Source: Glutinoglossum americanum (lineage: Eukaryota > Ascomycota > Geoglossomycetes > Geoglossales > Geoglossaceae). From it: a stretch of 64,000 bases of DNA. Below the pieces are notes generated by a model. It did no database searches. It had not been told where the DNA came from and was given only the letters and a program-made list of their open reading frames with translations. The position numbers and the translations under genes are program-made. Of the stretch, positions 44,185-55,441 are shown piece by piece (position 1 is the stretch's first letter; each line of letters opens with the position of its first letter). The stretch lies in assembly GCA_020080175.1 (NCBI GenBank), contig JAGHQL010000053.1, positions 1 to 64,000 of the forward strand, in the 5' to 3' direction.

Positions 44185-44492
44185 ACTCTCAATGTATATC
44201 CGCCGTATTATCATTTCCCTATATATACAACCTATCTACTTCATCTGCCGATGCGTCGGCAATTTCCCCTTCGTCTTTGAGCTTGCTTAGGCGAACAGCA
44301 ACCCTGTAGACAGCCTACTCGTATCACTGTTGGATGTATTATTTGCTGCTGTCGCCTTCAACCTTCTGTACAATGGCTAGCTCCGATATACCTATCCCAT
44401 TCTCCGGACGTACTGGAATGCCTCGGTGAACTTCAGCTTTAATCGAGCTCTTGCTCCTTCCGCACTGTTGAATGTTCCTTCATATTCCCTCA
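44185..44492. other. Short intergenic, nothing seen
   Basis: 3' flank shared by two convergent genes; no feature recognised. Confidence 0.4.
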
Positions 44493-47117
44493 TTAAAGTC
44501 TTTTTCTTCTTCCGTCTGAGTTGTCATCTGATCTTAAAGGCAGCCCCAGCTCCTTCTGGCGAAAATATGAATTCTCACCGAATGCCTCGGTCTCAGTAAT
44601 CTCCAGCTGCTCGAATGCCTCCTCATACTGCTTCATCATCTTCGCCCGAACCCGACCGACATAAGCGTGGGCCGCGGCATCATCATCCCCCAGCAAGATG
44701 TCTAGCTCCCGGATCACTTGAGGGTCAGTCCATTTCCGGCGGCCGACCAAGGCATCACCAATGGCAGAGGAAGGTCCCACAATCACAGAGCCAGGAAAGC
44801 GAAAGCCAGGAAGGCCATATCTCGGAGCCTGGCCGCTTGGTTCCCTCGAAGGTGCCTCGAGGTCCCGATGGCATGCTGCCAGGTCGTTCCACAGTAGTGT
44901 TCCCTTCAGATCCAAGTTGATATGTGCCTCGTCGATGCCTGTATACCATGCGAAAAGCGACCGACGGCGACGATAGGAATGGGGAGTGGAGCCGTGAATG
45001 ATCTCTGGGCGGGTGAGTCGCAGGCCCAACGCAGGGCATGGCATAGGGATGGGTTCCCCCCAGTCCTTTCGATCCTGGGCTCGGTAAGCAGTGCTGCAAT
45101 TAGTTGTGAAGCCTGCGGTATCCTCTCCCCGTTCGACCAAGCGATTGTGCCAGTCATGGATATGACGGTGGAACCCGGGCACCCCTACGGTACAGCCATC
45201 TGCTTGTTCATCATCTAAAGCGATGCTGCTGGATAGTAGATTGCCACCGCTGCCGTCCTTGACATATTGTGCGGTGTTGAGGTCGAGATGGAGGAACCCG
45301 GTATTCTCTCCAGGATCGGTGTCCTTGGTGATATATGGGTAACTGATCAGTCGCCAATTCTTGTCTGGTCGGGCTGCAGCGCTGATAGCATACCATACTG
45401 GATCTTGGCGTACAGTCTGTTGAATGATGCTGTAGAACATGTTTCGCAGCCAGCCGAGACGGGAGCGACCAGGCAAGGAGCGGTGGTGGTAGCGGTAGAG
45501 GTCAAACTCCACGTCGATCTTCCGACCAATGTCAGGTCGGCTCAGGAAGCTGAATAGCCTTGGAATTATGATGGTCCCATCTCGCTGCCAGCCACCCCAG
45601 CTTCCCGGTCCTGCAAATCTTTCGAACACTCTAGTTTCGTTGAATCGGAAGGCCTTGGGAGGGACAGGGTGGTAGCGATAGACGACTAGGCGGTCAGCGT
45701 CAGTCTCTGGTCTTCGTGTCTTCAGAAACCAGTGAGGGTTGCGACGGCGTAGATCATCGAGATGGCTCTTATTGCGCCATGTATCCTGCAGTCGTTTTCG
45801 AAGCTTGGAGCTAGACATGTTGTTCTGTAGGCCCACAGTCACCTTGGCTAGTGTCCTGAGGTGATTGTGACACACATTATGAAGACCGAGCTGCAAGGCT
45901 TTGGCTAGGAGTCGTAGGCCTCTGTCATCGTTTGGGTTTTTGTCCTCCATGCCCTGGATGTCTTTAATAACAGCCGACGAGCAGGAGCAGGAGTATGAGC
46001 TTAGTACTAGAACGGCGGCTGTCTCTTCATCCGATTCGTCATTCTCTATATCTTCCACTTCCTCCTCCTCTCCATCGTTTTCTTTATCCATATCCTCCAC
46101 TTCGTCCCCTTCTTCATCTTCATCTTCACCATCACCTTTATCCATATCCTCCACTTCGTCCCCTTCTTCATCTTCATCTTCACCATCACCTTTATCCATA
46201 TCCTCCACTTCGTCCCCTTCTTCATCTTCATCTTCACCATCACCTTTATCCATATCCTCCACTTCGTCCCCTTCTTCATCTTCATCTTCACCATCACCTT
46301 TATCCATATCCTCCACTTCGTCCCCTTCTTCATCTTCATCTTCACCATCACCTTTATCCATATCCTCCGCTTCGTCCTCTTCCTTATCTTCACCATCCCC
46401 TTTATCCATATCTTCGGCTCTATCGGTAGTGGTACGGTATTGGGTATTTGCTCTCTCGACCTCAATCGTGAAATCGATAGGAGGGGCGCCGTCTGACTGG
46501 CCATTGTAGGGTGAATGACCGGGGGTGAGCAGAGTTGGCTGGCTTAGGACCTCGAGGACATCTCTTCTTAAGACGTATGGTTCTTTGCTCACCCCCCAAC
46601 CTTTTCCCAATTTCGAGTGGCGCCGAGCTATCTCGTGATCTAGCAAGACGATAGCCTGGTTAAGGGAGCATGTCCTGCTCAATTGGTTTAGGGCTCGCAG
46701 TAGGCACTCGCTGAATTTAGGTGGGCAGAGGTGTGCAGGGAGAGATTTATGAGGTAGCGCTCCCCAGTTCTCATGGATCCCTCTTGCCTCCCTCTGTTTT
46801 CGGACTGTCAAAATATCGTGCTTTTGGATGATATCCTTCAGGGCTTCCTCGTAGCCGATGGCATCTTGGAGGGCTTCGAAGGTCGGGTATCGACACTGCC
46901 ACAACCGGTGGATCTTGAGGTAGTCCCACGCCTCCCAAATTATTTCTGCCACCTGTTCTTCTGTCTCCGCGGCGGTATCGAGTATAGCAAGGACTTGCTG
47001 CAGCTTCTCGTTCTCAGGCAACCCGTCGAGCTGGAGGCATAGTTGATCTCTAATGGACTTTCCTGGCTCATTGCTGGCGAACATGCAGAGTTCCATGGCA
47101 TAGCGTATCACAGCCAA
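44493..47117 (-). CDS. 2OG-Fe(II) dioxygenase-like protein, 874 residues, with acidic repeat linker
   Basis: N-terminal helical region (to about residue 210), a linker of six 18-residue acidic repeats (VEDMDKGDGEDEDEEGDE), then a long C-terminal domain. In it, TGFLHLDLNTAQYVKDG (HxD), IALDDEQADGCTVGVPGFHR, and RPEIIHGSTPHSYRRRRSLF (distal His and Arg) have the order of a 2OG-Fe(II) double-stranded beta-helix. It may belong with the JBP/TET-like or other orphan fungal branches; I cannot place it. The single exon is open for 2.6 kb. A decayed relative starts head-to-head at 47215 with a hairpin between. Start at 47117 is the first ATG; an upstream exon is possible. Confidence 0.6.
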   Translation of the reverse strand: MAVIRYAMELCMFASNEPGKSIRDQLCLQLDGLPENEKLQQVLAILDTAAETEEQVAEIIWEAWDYLKIHRLWQCRYPTFEALQDAIGYEEALKDIIQKHDILTVRKQREARGIHENWGALPHKSLPAHLCPPKFSECLLRALNQLSRTCSLNQAIVLLDHEIARRHSKLGKGWGVSKEPYVLRRDVLEVLSQPTLLTPGHSPYNGQSDGAPPIDFTIEVERANTQYRTTTDRAEDMDKGDGEDKEEDEAEDMDKGDGEDEDEEGDEVEDMDKGDGEDEDEEGDEVEDMDKGDGEDEDEEGDEVEDMDKGDGEDEDEEGDEVEDMDKGDGEDEDEEGDEVEDMDKENDGEEEEVEDIENDESDEETAAVLVLSSYSCSCSSAVIKDIQGMEDKNPNDDRGLRLLAKALQLGLHNVCHNHLRTLAKVTVGLQNNMSSSKLRKRLQDTWRNKSHLDDLRRRNPHWFLKTRRPETDADRLVVYRYHPVPPKAFRFNETRVFERFAGPGSWGGWQRDGTIIIPRLFSFLSRPDIGRKIDVEFDLYRYHHRSLPGRSRLGWLRNMFYSIIQQTVRQDPVWYAISAAARPDKNWRLISYPYITKDTDPGENTGFLHLDLNTAQYVKDGSGGNLLSSSIALDDEQADGCTVGVPGFHRHIHDWHNRLVERGEDTAGFTTNCSTAYRAQDRKDWGEPIPMPCPALGLRLTRPEIIHGSTPHSYRRRRSLFAWYTGIDEAHINLDLKGTLLWNDLAACHRDLEAPSREPSGQAPRYGLPGFRFPGSVIVGPSSAIGDALVGRRKWTDPQVIRELDILLGDDDAAAHAYVGRVRAKMMKQYEEAFEQLEITETEAFGENSYFRQKELGLPLRSDDNSDGRRKRL
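46083..46415. repeat. 54-bp coding tandem repeat, six copies
   Basis: Units begin at 46083, 46137, 46191, 46245, 46299 and 46353 with TTTATCCATATCCTCCACTT. The central units look identical, the last diverged. Encodes the acidic linker of the 874-residue protein. Near-identity of units suggests recent expansion. Confidence 0.95.
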
Positions 47118-47136
47118 AATTGCGTAGAAGTGTCAG

Positions 47137-47180
47137 CTTAGTCATGAGATGCCCCATTGTCGGGGCATCTTATGACTAAG
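47137..47180. repeat. Hairpin between the oxygenase-like gene and its decayed relative
   Basis: CTTAGTCATGAGATGCCCC (47137-47155) is repeated inverted at 47162-47180 with one mismatch and a 6-base loop. It lies 20 bp upstream of the 47117 start. Confidence 0.85.
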
Positions 47181-47214
47181 CGGTTGCTAAACCCCCCCCA
47201 TACGAAAACAGGAC

Positions 47215-47655
47215 GTGGAAAAAAATAAAAATAAAAAAAATATTATTCAAGGATCACTCAGCTTGGATGATGAGGACGAGCATGGCTGCACTTCGTTGGT
47301 GCTTGGATTCCGCTGTTATATTCACGAATGGTGGGCGCAGGTAAAGCAACGAGGACAGAGGAGTTCAGGCTATACAACAAATGTAAAAACATATCTTCCT
47401 GCCGATGAGCAAGACTCTGACAGGCTTGTTCATGACCGCCTTGTACAGGCGCTCTTCAATATATTTGCTTATGTCTAGATGAATGAAGAACAAGCATATA
47501 GAGATAGCTCTTACTTCCGGAACAAACACAGGCCTCGTCCTGAGGCAGAACGGGATGAAAGCAGCCTTCCGAGTGAGGAATTGAGTGGTATGTCACTTGT
47601 TGATGATAGCGAGAATGTGGAAGAGATTGCGGACGGAGACAGTGAACTCGAATGA
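47215..47655 (+). pseudogene. Remnant of a second 2OG-oxygenase-like gene
   Basis: IIQGSLSLDDEDEHGCTSLV followed by LGFRCYIHEWWAQVKQRGQR aligns with LLSSSIALDDEQADGCTVGV and PGFHRHIHDWHNRLVERGED of the 874-residue protein. Further on, MNEEQAYRDSSYFRNKHRPR matches its C-terminal end (..AFGENSYFRQKELGLPLR). The segment in between, including the distal His, is missing, and the piece begins mid-domain. Opposite orientation to the intact gene. Confidence 0.65.
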
Positions 47656-47850
47656 TACTTTAAGAATGGTAGAGAACGCGCAGAGCGCTACTATCTAGGA
47701 GTCTACATGAAAAAACCCCAGTGTACCTCTCCGTTGACAATTCCTGAAGATTTTCTCTCTATCTCCCTCATTTCGGGCTAGGATTGTCAGATGTTAGCCC
47801 CTGTATAGTAAACTTGCGAATGAATTCTTACTAGATAAATAGGGGTGGTT

Positions 47851-49338
47851 TCAGAAGGCGAAAAGAGTTTCCAAGGCCTCTAGCCAAGTTCTCACACAAT
47901 CGCTGTCAACCGTCTCGCCGGCCACAAATGTTGCTGAGGTTGGAAGAAGTTCTGCTAGTTCATCTAGATCATCATCGGTCCAATCACACCAGCGGTTTGG
48001 AAACTCTGGTGCAGGGACATTAATATCAAATGCGAAACACACAATCACGAGGCGTTGCTGTCCTGAAAATCGGTCTGAGACGAATGCTTTATCCAGAGGT
48101 AGATTCCGTAGACTTCTCAGGACGGCATCAGTCTCTTGCTGTAAATCATCTTTAGTGAGCTTGCGATGGTCTCGAAATATGGCGCAAGTCTGGAGGTACA
48201 ACGCTGCCTCCTCCCAGAAGGAGTCGTTCCTGGTCAGCTCCTGTGCTTCTACCCAATCCTCGATCCCCCGACTGTTCAGATCAACCATTGAGAGAGTAGT
48301 GCAAGGGCTATGTCGGCGATGCAAACCAAGTTGGCTCAACCGCAGGCCGCAGAGGAGAAGGTTCTGAAGCTGGGAGAGTTTCGCAGGTTTCTGAGTCTCA
48401 GCCTAAGCTGTTAAGTTAGCGATTAAGCAAAATACTATTTACGTGGGACTTTCTGACCGTTTTGTATGTTTTTAGGATGCCTGCCTCACCAAACGTCGCT
48501 ATGTCTACTTCATCAAACAAGTGGTGGATAGCTGAGCGCTGCGATTCTATTTTGGAGATATCCCGAGTTAGAGCATCTTCTGAAGGCCAAGCCGTCTTTG
48601 CTTCGTCTGGGAGCTTTGTACGACCATCTAACCAGGACTTGTAGCCCCTGGCCAACTCGGCGATGGCTATATCGTAGGCAGCCATCGCAGCCAACGCAAC
48701 AAGTGATCTATTGTCCCCCAGTTCGGAAAGAAACTCAACTTCCGTTTTTCGGAGAAATCTCTCCACCTCGGCTTCCAGCTTGACGGTCAGCGTGTGGCCT
48801 AGAAGAAACATCTCCAATCGTTCATCATATGGAGCCTCGATCAATTCCTTCCCTTCTTCGACCCTGAGAAAGTCCTGGAAAAATACGTTTGCGCATGTTG
48901 CCATAAGCAAGGATCGTTCTACAAGGATGTCCTAGATAAAGTATTTAGTATCGAATCCGAAATGCTAAGGAAGTTTCAGCGATTTGTAGATACCCTATTG
49001 TGTTCCTTGTAGGCAACTCTCAGAAAATTCCTGCACCATCCTTCGGGTAGGCCTTCTAGGAAACCGGGGATCGAGTTGTGAGAGAACTGGGATATATCCC
49101 TCTCGATGACGGGTTTGGCAAGCTTAAATGGCTTCGTTGGGATTTTCGCTATGGTTCCATCACGTCGCCAGACCCAATGTGCGTCCTCCCCCCCCACAGG
49201 CTCGAATTCAACTACCGATAGATGGAGCCGTTGGTCGTGGCCAATACTCGCTGTAATTGTTCCCTTTGCGTCAGCATCTTTCCCAATATTTCTCTCGACG
49301 ATTCGATTCCGTTGGTCATATACTGATCTAGTCAGCAC
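47851..49338 (-). CDS. Module gene G, orphan, full copy in right arm
   Basis: Three exons in phase: 49338-48994, 48931-48443 and 48402-47851, about 461 residues. Exon 1: HDQRLHLSVVEFEPVGGEDA, HWVWRRDGTIAKIPTKPFKL. Exon 2: a long helical stretch, ERFLRKTEVEFLSELGDNRS and YDIAIAELARGYKSWLDG. Exon 3: NLLLCGLRLSQLGLHRR, LTKDDLQQETDAVLRSLRNL, SGQQRLVIVCFAFDIN and DDLDELAELLPTS. Not recognised; no membrane segment. The start is the first ATG in exon 1, and an exon around 49448-49705 (MPKSEHSSPMQAEGG..) could lie upstream. The left arm keeps only exon 3. Confidence 0.6.
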
Positions 49339-50567
49339 CTCGCTTCACGAGCAGTGAGTAAGGGGGTGGCTAGTTACTATCCCCAATACAGGGAGTAAGA
49401 TCAACACAGGGAGAATGATATTCTTCTGCATGTGGTTCGATCTTTCGTTAGCGTCTCTGATTCAGTTTATGAGACTCCAAAGGGTCATACCCAACATCGT
49501 TATTTAGATAAGCGCAAAGTATATGAAATAAATCTTTTGAGTGATGGGAATGCTGAGCGAATATCTTCCAATTGAGAAGAAGCGTTATACTAAGGGCGGT
49601 CCGTAGGTTTTGGATGCTAGAGGGGTTGCCTCCAGCTAAAGTAGTTATAGCAGGTTTAACCCCGCCTTCCGCTTGCATAGGAGAACTGTGTTCAGACTTG
49701 GGCACCGATAGAAGGCATCAGTAGTTTGCTGTCACCTTGGAGCCGTTCGTTCCCTTCCCTGCGGCCTACTGCATGCATGTTATTCCCTTAATGGAAATAG
49801 AACCCAGTTCTGGGAAACGGGTGTCTCACATGGATCGTTGCATCTGCCCTCGTGTGATATCAAATTAGCTCAATCGCGGTTATAGGCACTTCATCTTATG
49901 CGGATTACAGGTGGAAGCTCCTGCCAATAGACAAAGTGCACTATGAAGACTAGGCGCAAAAAGAGGCAGCTGGACATTTGCTTATCACTAACCAGTAGAA
50001 CTGGCAAATATTGACGAGTCGAGACTCCTCCCCCAACCCGGTCAATAGGGAACAATTGCGGCTAGCCAAAATACTCGTAGAGTCTGCAGCAGGTAAAATT
50101 TTTTAATGCTGATGGGTCTGCATAAAAAGAAATACACGTTCGCCCTTCCCCGTATATCCTACGTTGTATTTCAGTGATAGAACCCAAGATGGGGTGGTAT
50201 TTCTGGATGTATGTTCATCTGATGCAAATCATGTTCTAACTCCGCTAGATAAATCACTATACCCACACCGATAATATTGAACTCTCGATCTTGACTAATT
50301 TCACTAGATGGTAAAGCTTTGGTGAGATTTCATTGTGAGGATAGAGCTTTTGATTTGACTCACTAGAACGTAAGGAGCTATCTATGTATATGACAGTCTC
50401 GGAAGGAATAAATCACCACGATTGCTCTTACTTTCGATCGCCAGTTGCGTGCTCACTGAGGCGAATCATACGATATCTGTCATCGGTATCTGCTCCTTCG
50501 CGGGTCCCCCACACAGTCTGGCGCAGTAGTGCTAGTTAGTATGGCGATATAATCTTTAGAGTGGACC
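49339..50567. other. Spacer between G and GT2
   Basis: An 85-codon minus-strand frame at 49448-49705 may be a 5' exon of G but I could not join it. 49706-50567 shows no gene, repeat or RNA gene. Confidence 0.35.
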
Positions 50568-51899
50568 TTATAATCCTACCACATTGAGACTGAAAAATGC
50601 ATAAACCTTTATAAGGCCATGAAAATACCCAAAAAGTATTGAAACTGGCAAGAGCAAGACGTCTCCAGGATAACGGATGAAGTGGCCAAGTATCTTCACA
50701 AACTTGCTGATTAACATCCAGAGAAGCAGCGCACCAAGGGCATACCATCTCGAGTGCGAGTCCCAGTCTTGCGTGGTCTTGCTCAGCAAGAACACAAGAA
50801 GTCCGTCGCCAATAATCGCTGGAGGGGAGAGAGTTGCCAAATGAAGCGCGTATGCGCACCATGGCTGCTGTCTTTTTCACCTCGGTCCGTATTAGCAATC
50901 ATCACAGTACAGAAAACCTACAGGTGGGAAGAATCAGCCTAACACTAACCTCCAGATATGCCCCTCGTGCAACATGCTCGTCAGATTGCTCCTCCAGTTA
51001 CTTCTTGACCACCGTAAGCATTGTCTTAGGAACCTTGAATTATCCTCCAATGTGGTTCGTAGCTCGGCCTCTCGGTGGTATTGGACATAGGTCTTCCATC
51101 TGTGTGACACCATCCACCGTGTGATGAAGTTGTCATCATCCGTGTTGAGCTGGTATTTCCCAAGCCAGTACTCATGCGTGAAGCTATAAGTGAACTCTGG
51201 ATCCTGTAAGATGTGTGTGCGGTAAGCAGCAGTTCTGCCGGAGAGGCATGAAACCCCACCATCTATGTGCGTGGTGGCTGATATCTCGAAATTCCTTCGC
51301 TCTAGGTAAAGCGCTGCGAGGAAACCCCAGATGTTTGGGCGGCCAGCTCGCCGTAGTCTCTGGCATGTCCCAACGCCACCGATTTCTGGCCTTTCGAATG
51401 CCGCAAGAATCCAATCTAAGATCTTCGGTGGCCAGATAACATCGTCGTCAGCAAACAATGTGATTTTGGTCACGACTTTCGGCAGCGCGTGGCACATTTG
51501 GCGGCGTTTGTTCGCATGAGCAACGCTAAACACTCGAATCCGTGACGAGTGAGCTGACTGGGCAACAACAGCCTTCAACCGTTCGAGTTTGGCATCTATG
51601 GTAACCAGAATAATCTCTGCGGGATCAGTGTAGAGGCATGTGGAGAGTGTCTGTTGGAAATCGGATCCCTCGCCGTCAATTGTAGGAATTATGATGGTAA
51701 CATCTTTGGATGTTAACGTCGGCTTCTCTGGTAGAGCAATAGGCTTGAATGTCCAGTGGGATATGCAATTCACAATCAACCGTGTATAGCGGTACAACCT
51801 GTCCCAGATGGAAGGTTAGTACGTGATGAGACAACATTGAATAAAAGATATAACTAGAGTATACCAAAGAGCTGTGAAAGCTTGGGCGTAGGAAAACAT
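50568..51899 (-). CDS. Family 2 glycosyltransferase, Cps1/hyaluronan-synthase-like
   Basis: Membrane polysaccharide synthase of the fungal GT2 type. Three exons: 51899-51823, 51798-50949, 50871-50568, about 410 residues. Exon 1 is mostly a membrane segment (AFTALWYTLVISFIQCCLI). Exon 2 has VTIIIPTIDGEG, EIILVTIDAKL, ITLFADDDVIWPPKIL (DxD-type), SFTHEYWLGKYQLNTDDDNF and QCLRWSRSNWRSN (QxxRW), all key GT-A/synthase motifs. Exon 3, RQQPWCAYALHLATLSPPAI onward, holds three or more membrane segments, as in processive GT2 enzymes. Relatives such as the Zymoseptoria GT2 affect hyphal wall surface. The left arm keeps only a ghost of exon 1. It looks complete and active. Confidence 0.85.
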
Positions 51900-52708
51900 T
51901 GCAAAGCGAGAAGATCAAGAAGGAGTGGCTCTAGAAACACATACGGGTTCCAATTGAAGCATAATGACTTCGAAGGTTTAAGTGCTCCAGCTACACATCC
52001 ACCGGATGATAAGTGCTCGACCTGATCCAGGTATTATTCTGGTCTAGCCTGCGCTGCTTTACGTCCTGTAGGATCTTCCGCCGTCAGCATCCCTCGCAGA
52101 CACGTATCATTAGGCAACCGTAAGCAGCTTCAGAGAATTTATGGGTGGTGTTAAGCATACCTTTTCTGTTCGGGTTGTTATTCTCATCCTGAAGCTAAGA
52201 GCTCTGGACTATTAACCGCATTAGCGCACTCTTATCTGGATCTATACAAATAGAATGAGTAGTAGTAGTACTCGATGAAGTTGCGGCCGAAGCTGAAATT
52301 GTTTGTGACGACCTCAGCCCTCGCTATGGGCTAACATTTCCAATGAGGGGCATGCGTATGCGCCACAGCCCATTTGTAGGTCCAGGCGGCGACACGGAAA
52401 GTACTATACGTGAACCGACATAACACTAAAAACGGGATTGATTCTCACACAGAGCGGCTATCTAAGCTTCCAACACCACATCAATTGTATTGGGCCAGTT
52501 TTTCCCACGCCTACCCGATATCTACCTACTATTGAAGCCAGTACAATCCGGAAGTCCTGTATGTTCAAGGCAAATCTTGTTCTCATTTGCCATAGTCCTT
52601 GGAATGTCCCATCTAGGAAAGCTGGCTCCTATGCTCTCAAGCATCCAACTAAAAGAAATGGAAATAAGCAACATAGCACAAAGGCTAAGCAGAAAGGCTA
52701 AACAGAAT
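51900..52708. other. Spacer between GT2 and I'
   Basis: Nothing recognised. Frames overlapping 52522-52764 are shadows of the I' 3' exon or lack support. Confidence 0.4.
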
Positions 52709-53048
52709 CTATGACGTCTGACACAGTATATCGAGGTAGCTTTGAGTATCTTGCTCATCTCCAAACAGGTACTCCCCCATCTCTGATTTGTACATCTCCA
52801 TATAGGTCCTCTCCTCGGAAACCATGCCGTCGAAACTGAGTGCTACAAGCAAAGCCCCATAAAATAGCCGATCAGTTTCATCATACTTCCCCCTTGGGAA
52901 TAGGCGTGTTGCCTACAGATAGTGTTAGTTTTCAAAGCAAACTTGGTTCAATTCTCAAATGACTTACCCGGAGGCCAACGAACGCAATAGTTGCGAGACG
53001 AAATATGACACCCAATTGGGATGCTAAAGAGTTCCAGGATAAAGACAT
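52709..53048 (-). CDS. Module gene I, small orphan, right copy
   Basis: Two exons, 53048-52968 and 52912-52709, 94 residues: MSLSWNSLASQLGVIFRLAT, IAFVGLR|ATRLFPRGKYDETD, RLFYGALLVALSFDGMVSEE and a C-terminus ending YLDILCQTS. The intron is at the same codon as in the left copy. Two moderately hydrophobic stretches, neither a clear membrane helix. It starts 65 bases downstream of the end of E' on the same strand. Unknown function. Confidence 0.6.
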
Positions 53049-53112
53049 ACGAAAAGCTTTCTCGGAACTGCAGCCTAATTAACTCTTTCCCTGATCAATA
53101 TCGCGGTCTATC

Positions 53113-54058
53113 TCACTCGTTTTTGCCTCCCATTTTGCAATACCAGAATCCCAGTAATGGCGAAAGCCTTTCGACAGCACCCATCTCGAGATAGGTAAAG
53201 CAAAAGTTATAAAGAGCCTCCAATTGATTGTCGGCGGAATCGTGATTATTAGGTTTCACCCGATTAAGAATATTGAAATACAAGAATAGACGTATATCGC
53301 AACACTCCTCGATCTTTTTGTCGATTCTCTTCCGGATAGTGTCCCAGAGATGGCCAGCTTCTTTCGCAGAAATATTTTCTTTCTCCATCCTGTTAAATAA
53401 TTCTGCTGCGTTCCGCAGAGCGTCTCCCTCGATCTTTTCGTATCTCTCGATCTTTTCGCTTCTCCCTATATCCTTAAATAAGCTTGCCCCAATCCGCAAA
53501 ACGTCGCTCTCCATCTCTCCTCTCCCCACCCCCCCGAATGAGTTTGCAGCCAGAACGTGGCCTCTCGCAGAGTCCCGCAGACCATGGAGAGCGAAATCGT
53601 GAAACCCCCAGCTGATTGAGTCTGCAAAACTTGGCAAGTCCGAATTCGTCGGATCTGGCATGCAGGAGCGGAACTGACAGTATAAGCAATACAGAATCAT
53701 CCGTTCTTTGTGGGTCAAAGTGTCATTGATGTCTTGTAATATCGGCTTCAGGACCTCTAGGTCGTTCTGGAGTAGGTTTCCTGTAATATTGGTCTCAGGA
53801 CATGCCAATGGGACCACTAGATTTATCAGTGCCGGGAGAACCAATCTCTCTGTCTGATGTCCCAAAGGTGAGTGGAATCGGGAAGGTTGCTATCATGGTT
53901 AGTAATGGTAAATGTCTGCGGGAAGCCTTGTGAGTATGAAGTATCAGACTCACATCTATTTCAAACCGTGGAGAAGGCTTGTGAATAGGAAGCATCAAGT
54001 CCACACCATCCTCGTTATCTATATCGCTATCTATCTCGATTTCCATATCGGCTTCCAT
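53113..54058 (-). CDS. Module gene E, orphan, right copy
   Basis: Two exons, 54058-53954 and 53889-53113, 293 residues. Exon 1 is acidic (MEADMEIEIDSDIDNEDGVD) and ends SPRFEID. Exon 2 begins QPSRFHSPLGHQTERLVLPA and carries the blocks shared with left E: ACPET, LPSFADSIS, FALHGLRD, NISAKEAGHLWDTIRKR and LLGFWYCKMGG. An extra charged segment (SLFKDIGRSEKIERYEKIEG) is absent from the left copy. Helical, soluble, not recognised. Confidence 0.6.
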
Positions 54059-54630
54059 CTCGAATCTATCCTAGTATTTGAACACCGGAATCCTATTGCA
54101 CGTCGTGCTCCCGCAGTCTCGATGGAAAATACAGGGTCTTTGATCGGAGGGTAAACCATTATTGCTGACCCGCAAGACCCTCTTATAACAAAAGGGTGAA
54201 AGTAAGGATCCACCAAGTTGGGACATCTAGCTGAGCTGTCAAATCTTACTCTAAGACAGATTTAGTGCTCCAGACTGTTGGGAGAGAATCCAGCTATCAT
54301 CTTTTCGATTAGCTTCACAGAGTATCCTAGAGGCGAATGCAGGAAAACCTTCCTTCATGTTTGGTACCTGTATACGAAAGCCAACTTGACCTCCTTACTG
54401 GAGAAATAGAAGGGAAATGAATCCTGTTTCTATTACTCCCAGCAAAAGCGTTCCTTCTCGCCTCCGAAGGCATCTACTGGACACACTGTGACAAATTAGG
54501 TGAGAGCAAAGGGCCCAGCCCCTGTGAACAAAATTGAAATAAGAGCCCGAAAATCAAGCTTATAATTCACATAAACCAAGTAACCAAGTACGGCTGTAGC
54601 AATGTCCAGGCATCGGCTACAAATTCTGAT

Positions 54631-54936
54631 CTACCCGCTCCCACGGATTGCCCGCTCAATAACTAAGTCATCCTGCCTTTCATGCCCTCCCAATTTTCGC
54701 CATCTGATCCAGTCAGTATGGGGTCAACTAATGCGAAGCTAAGCATGTACTCACAGGAGTATGGCCAAACCGGCCAGTCCCAGACCACAGCAGATGACGA
54801 TCAATGGGATCCCCCACCGGGGCAGGGCGATTGTGCTGGCACTGGGGCCCTCGGCACCAGCAGAAACATAATCCTTGTTCATGCAGATATTTGTGATCTG
54901 TGGTTGTGAGGTCTGCAGGCTGTCAGCAGGTGTCAT
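54631..54936 (-). CDS. Module gene D, single-pass membrane protein, right copy
   Basis: Two exons, 54936-54755 and 54703-54631, 84 residues. MTPADSLQTSQPQITNICMN leads to the membrane segment WGIPLIVICCGLGLAGLAIL and a cytosolic-type tail WRKLGGHERQDDLVIERAIR. Same intron position and phase as the left copy, with both tails ending within a few codons of each other. Small size, no signal peptide and a basic residue after the helix suggest N-out/C-in insertion. Confidence 0.6.
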
Positions 54937-55108
54937 ATTTAGTGGGTTTTACAGCCGTACCGAGTTCTGTGTCCAATGATTTGGTATCCAAAGGCTTTCC
55001 TAAAGTCTTTCAAAAGGATGAAAAGGCAAGCTTTATGTAGACAACCAGCGACTGATTATTTTTACCATGAGAATGGCAGCGCTTAGAGGCTTCCTCGACA
55101 GGGCAGTA

Positions 55109-55261
55109 TCAATGAAAACGCATTAATCTCCCAACCGAAAAAAACAAATCGAACAGATCTAAGGCCGTAAGCCGGTTGTGATAAAGGCTGGTAACATGCA
55201 GTAATCCAGTCCATATCTGCATTGTGATTCCGGCCATGCCTGCATGACCACAAGATGGCAT
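55109..55261 (-). CDS. Candidate 50-residue ORF, right copy
   Basis: Starts MPSCGHAGMAGITMQIW; partner of 24805-24951. Lies upstream of D' on the same strand. See the left-copy entry for the argument and doubts. Confidence 0.3.
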   Translation of the reverse strand: MPSCGHAGMAGITMQIWTGLLHVTSLYHNRLTALDLFDLFFSVGRLMRFH

Positions 55262-55441
55262 TTTCGCCCGATAAGTAATCGTAAGTACAGGCTATCTATC
55301 TCGATCGGAGGAAACAATATACCCCGCATCCTCCCTGATTTTCCGGTACACATATACTAACAGTTTAGGGGGAAGCAAGCGGAAAAAATTTAAGACTCGC
55401 AATACACATCTCGATATGGGGTGTTTGTGACCCCACAGCTT

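Noticed and set aside
45901-46509. Ser-rich plus-strand ORF of 202 codons
   Set aside because: Shadow of the acidic 54-bp repeat in the minus-strand oxygenase-like gene.
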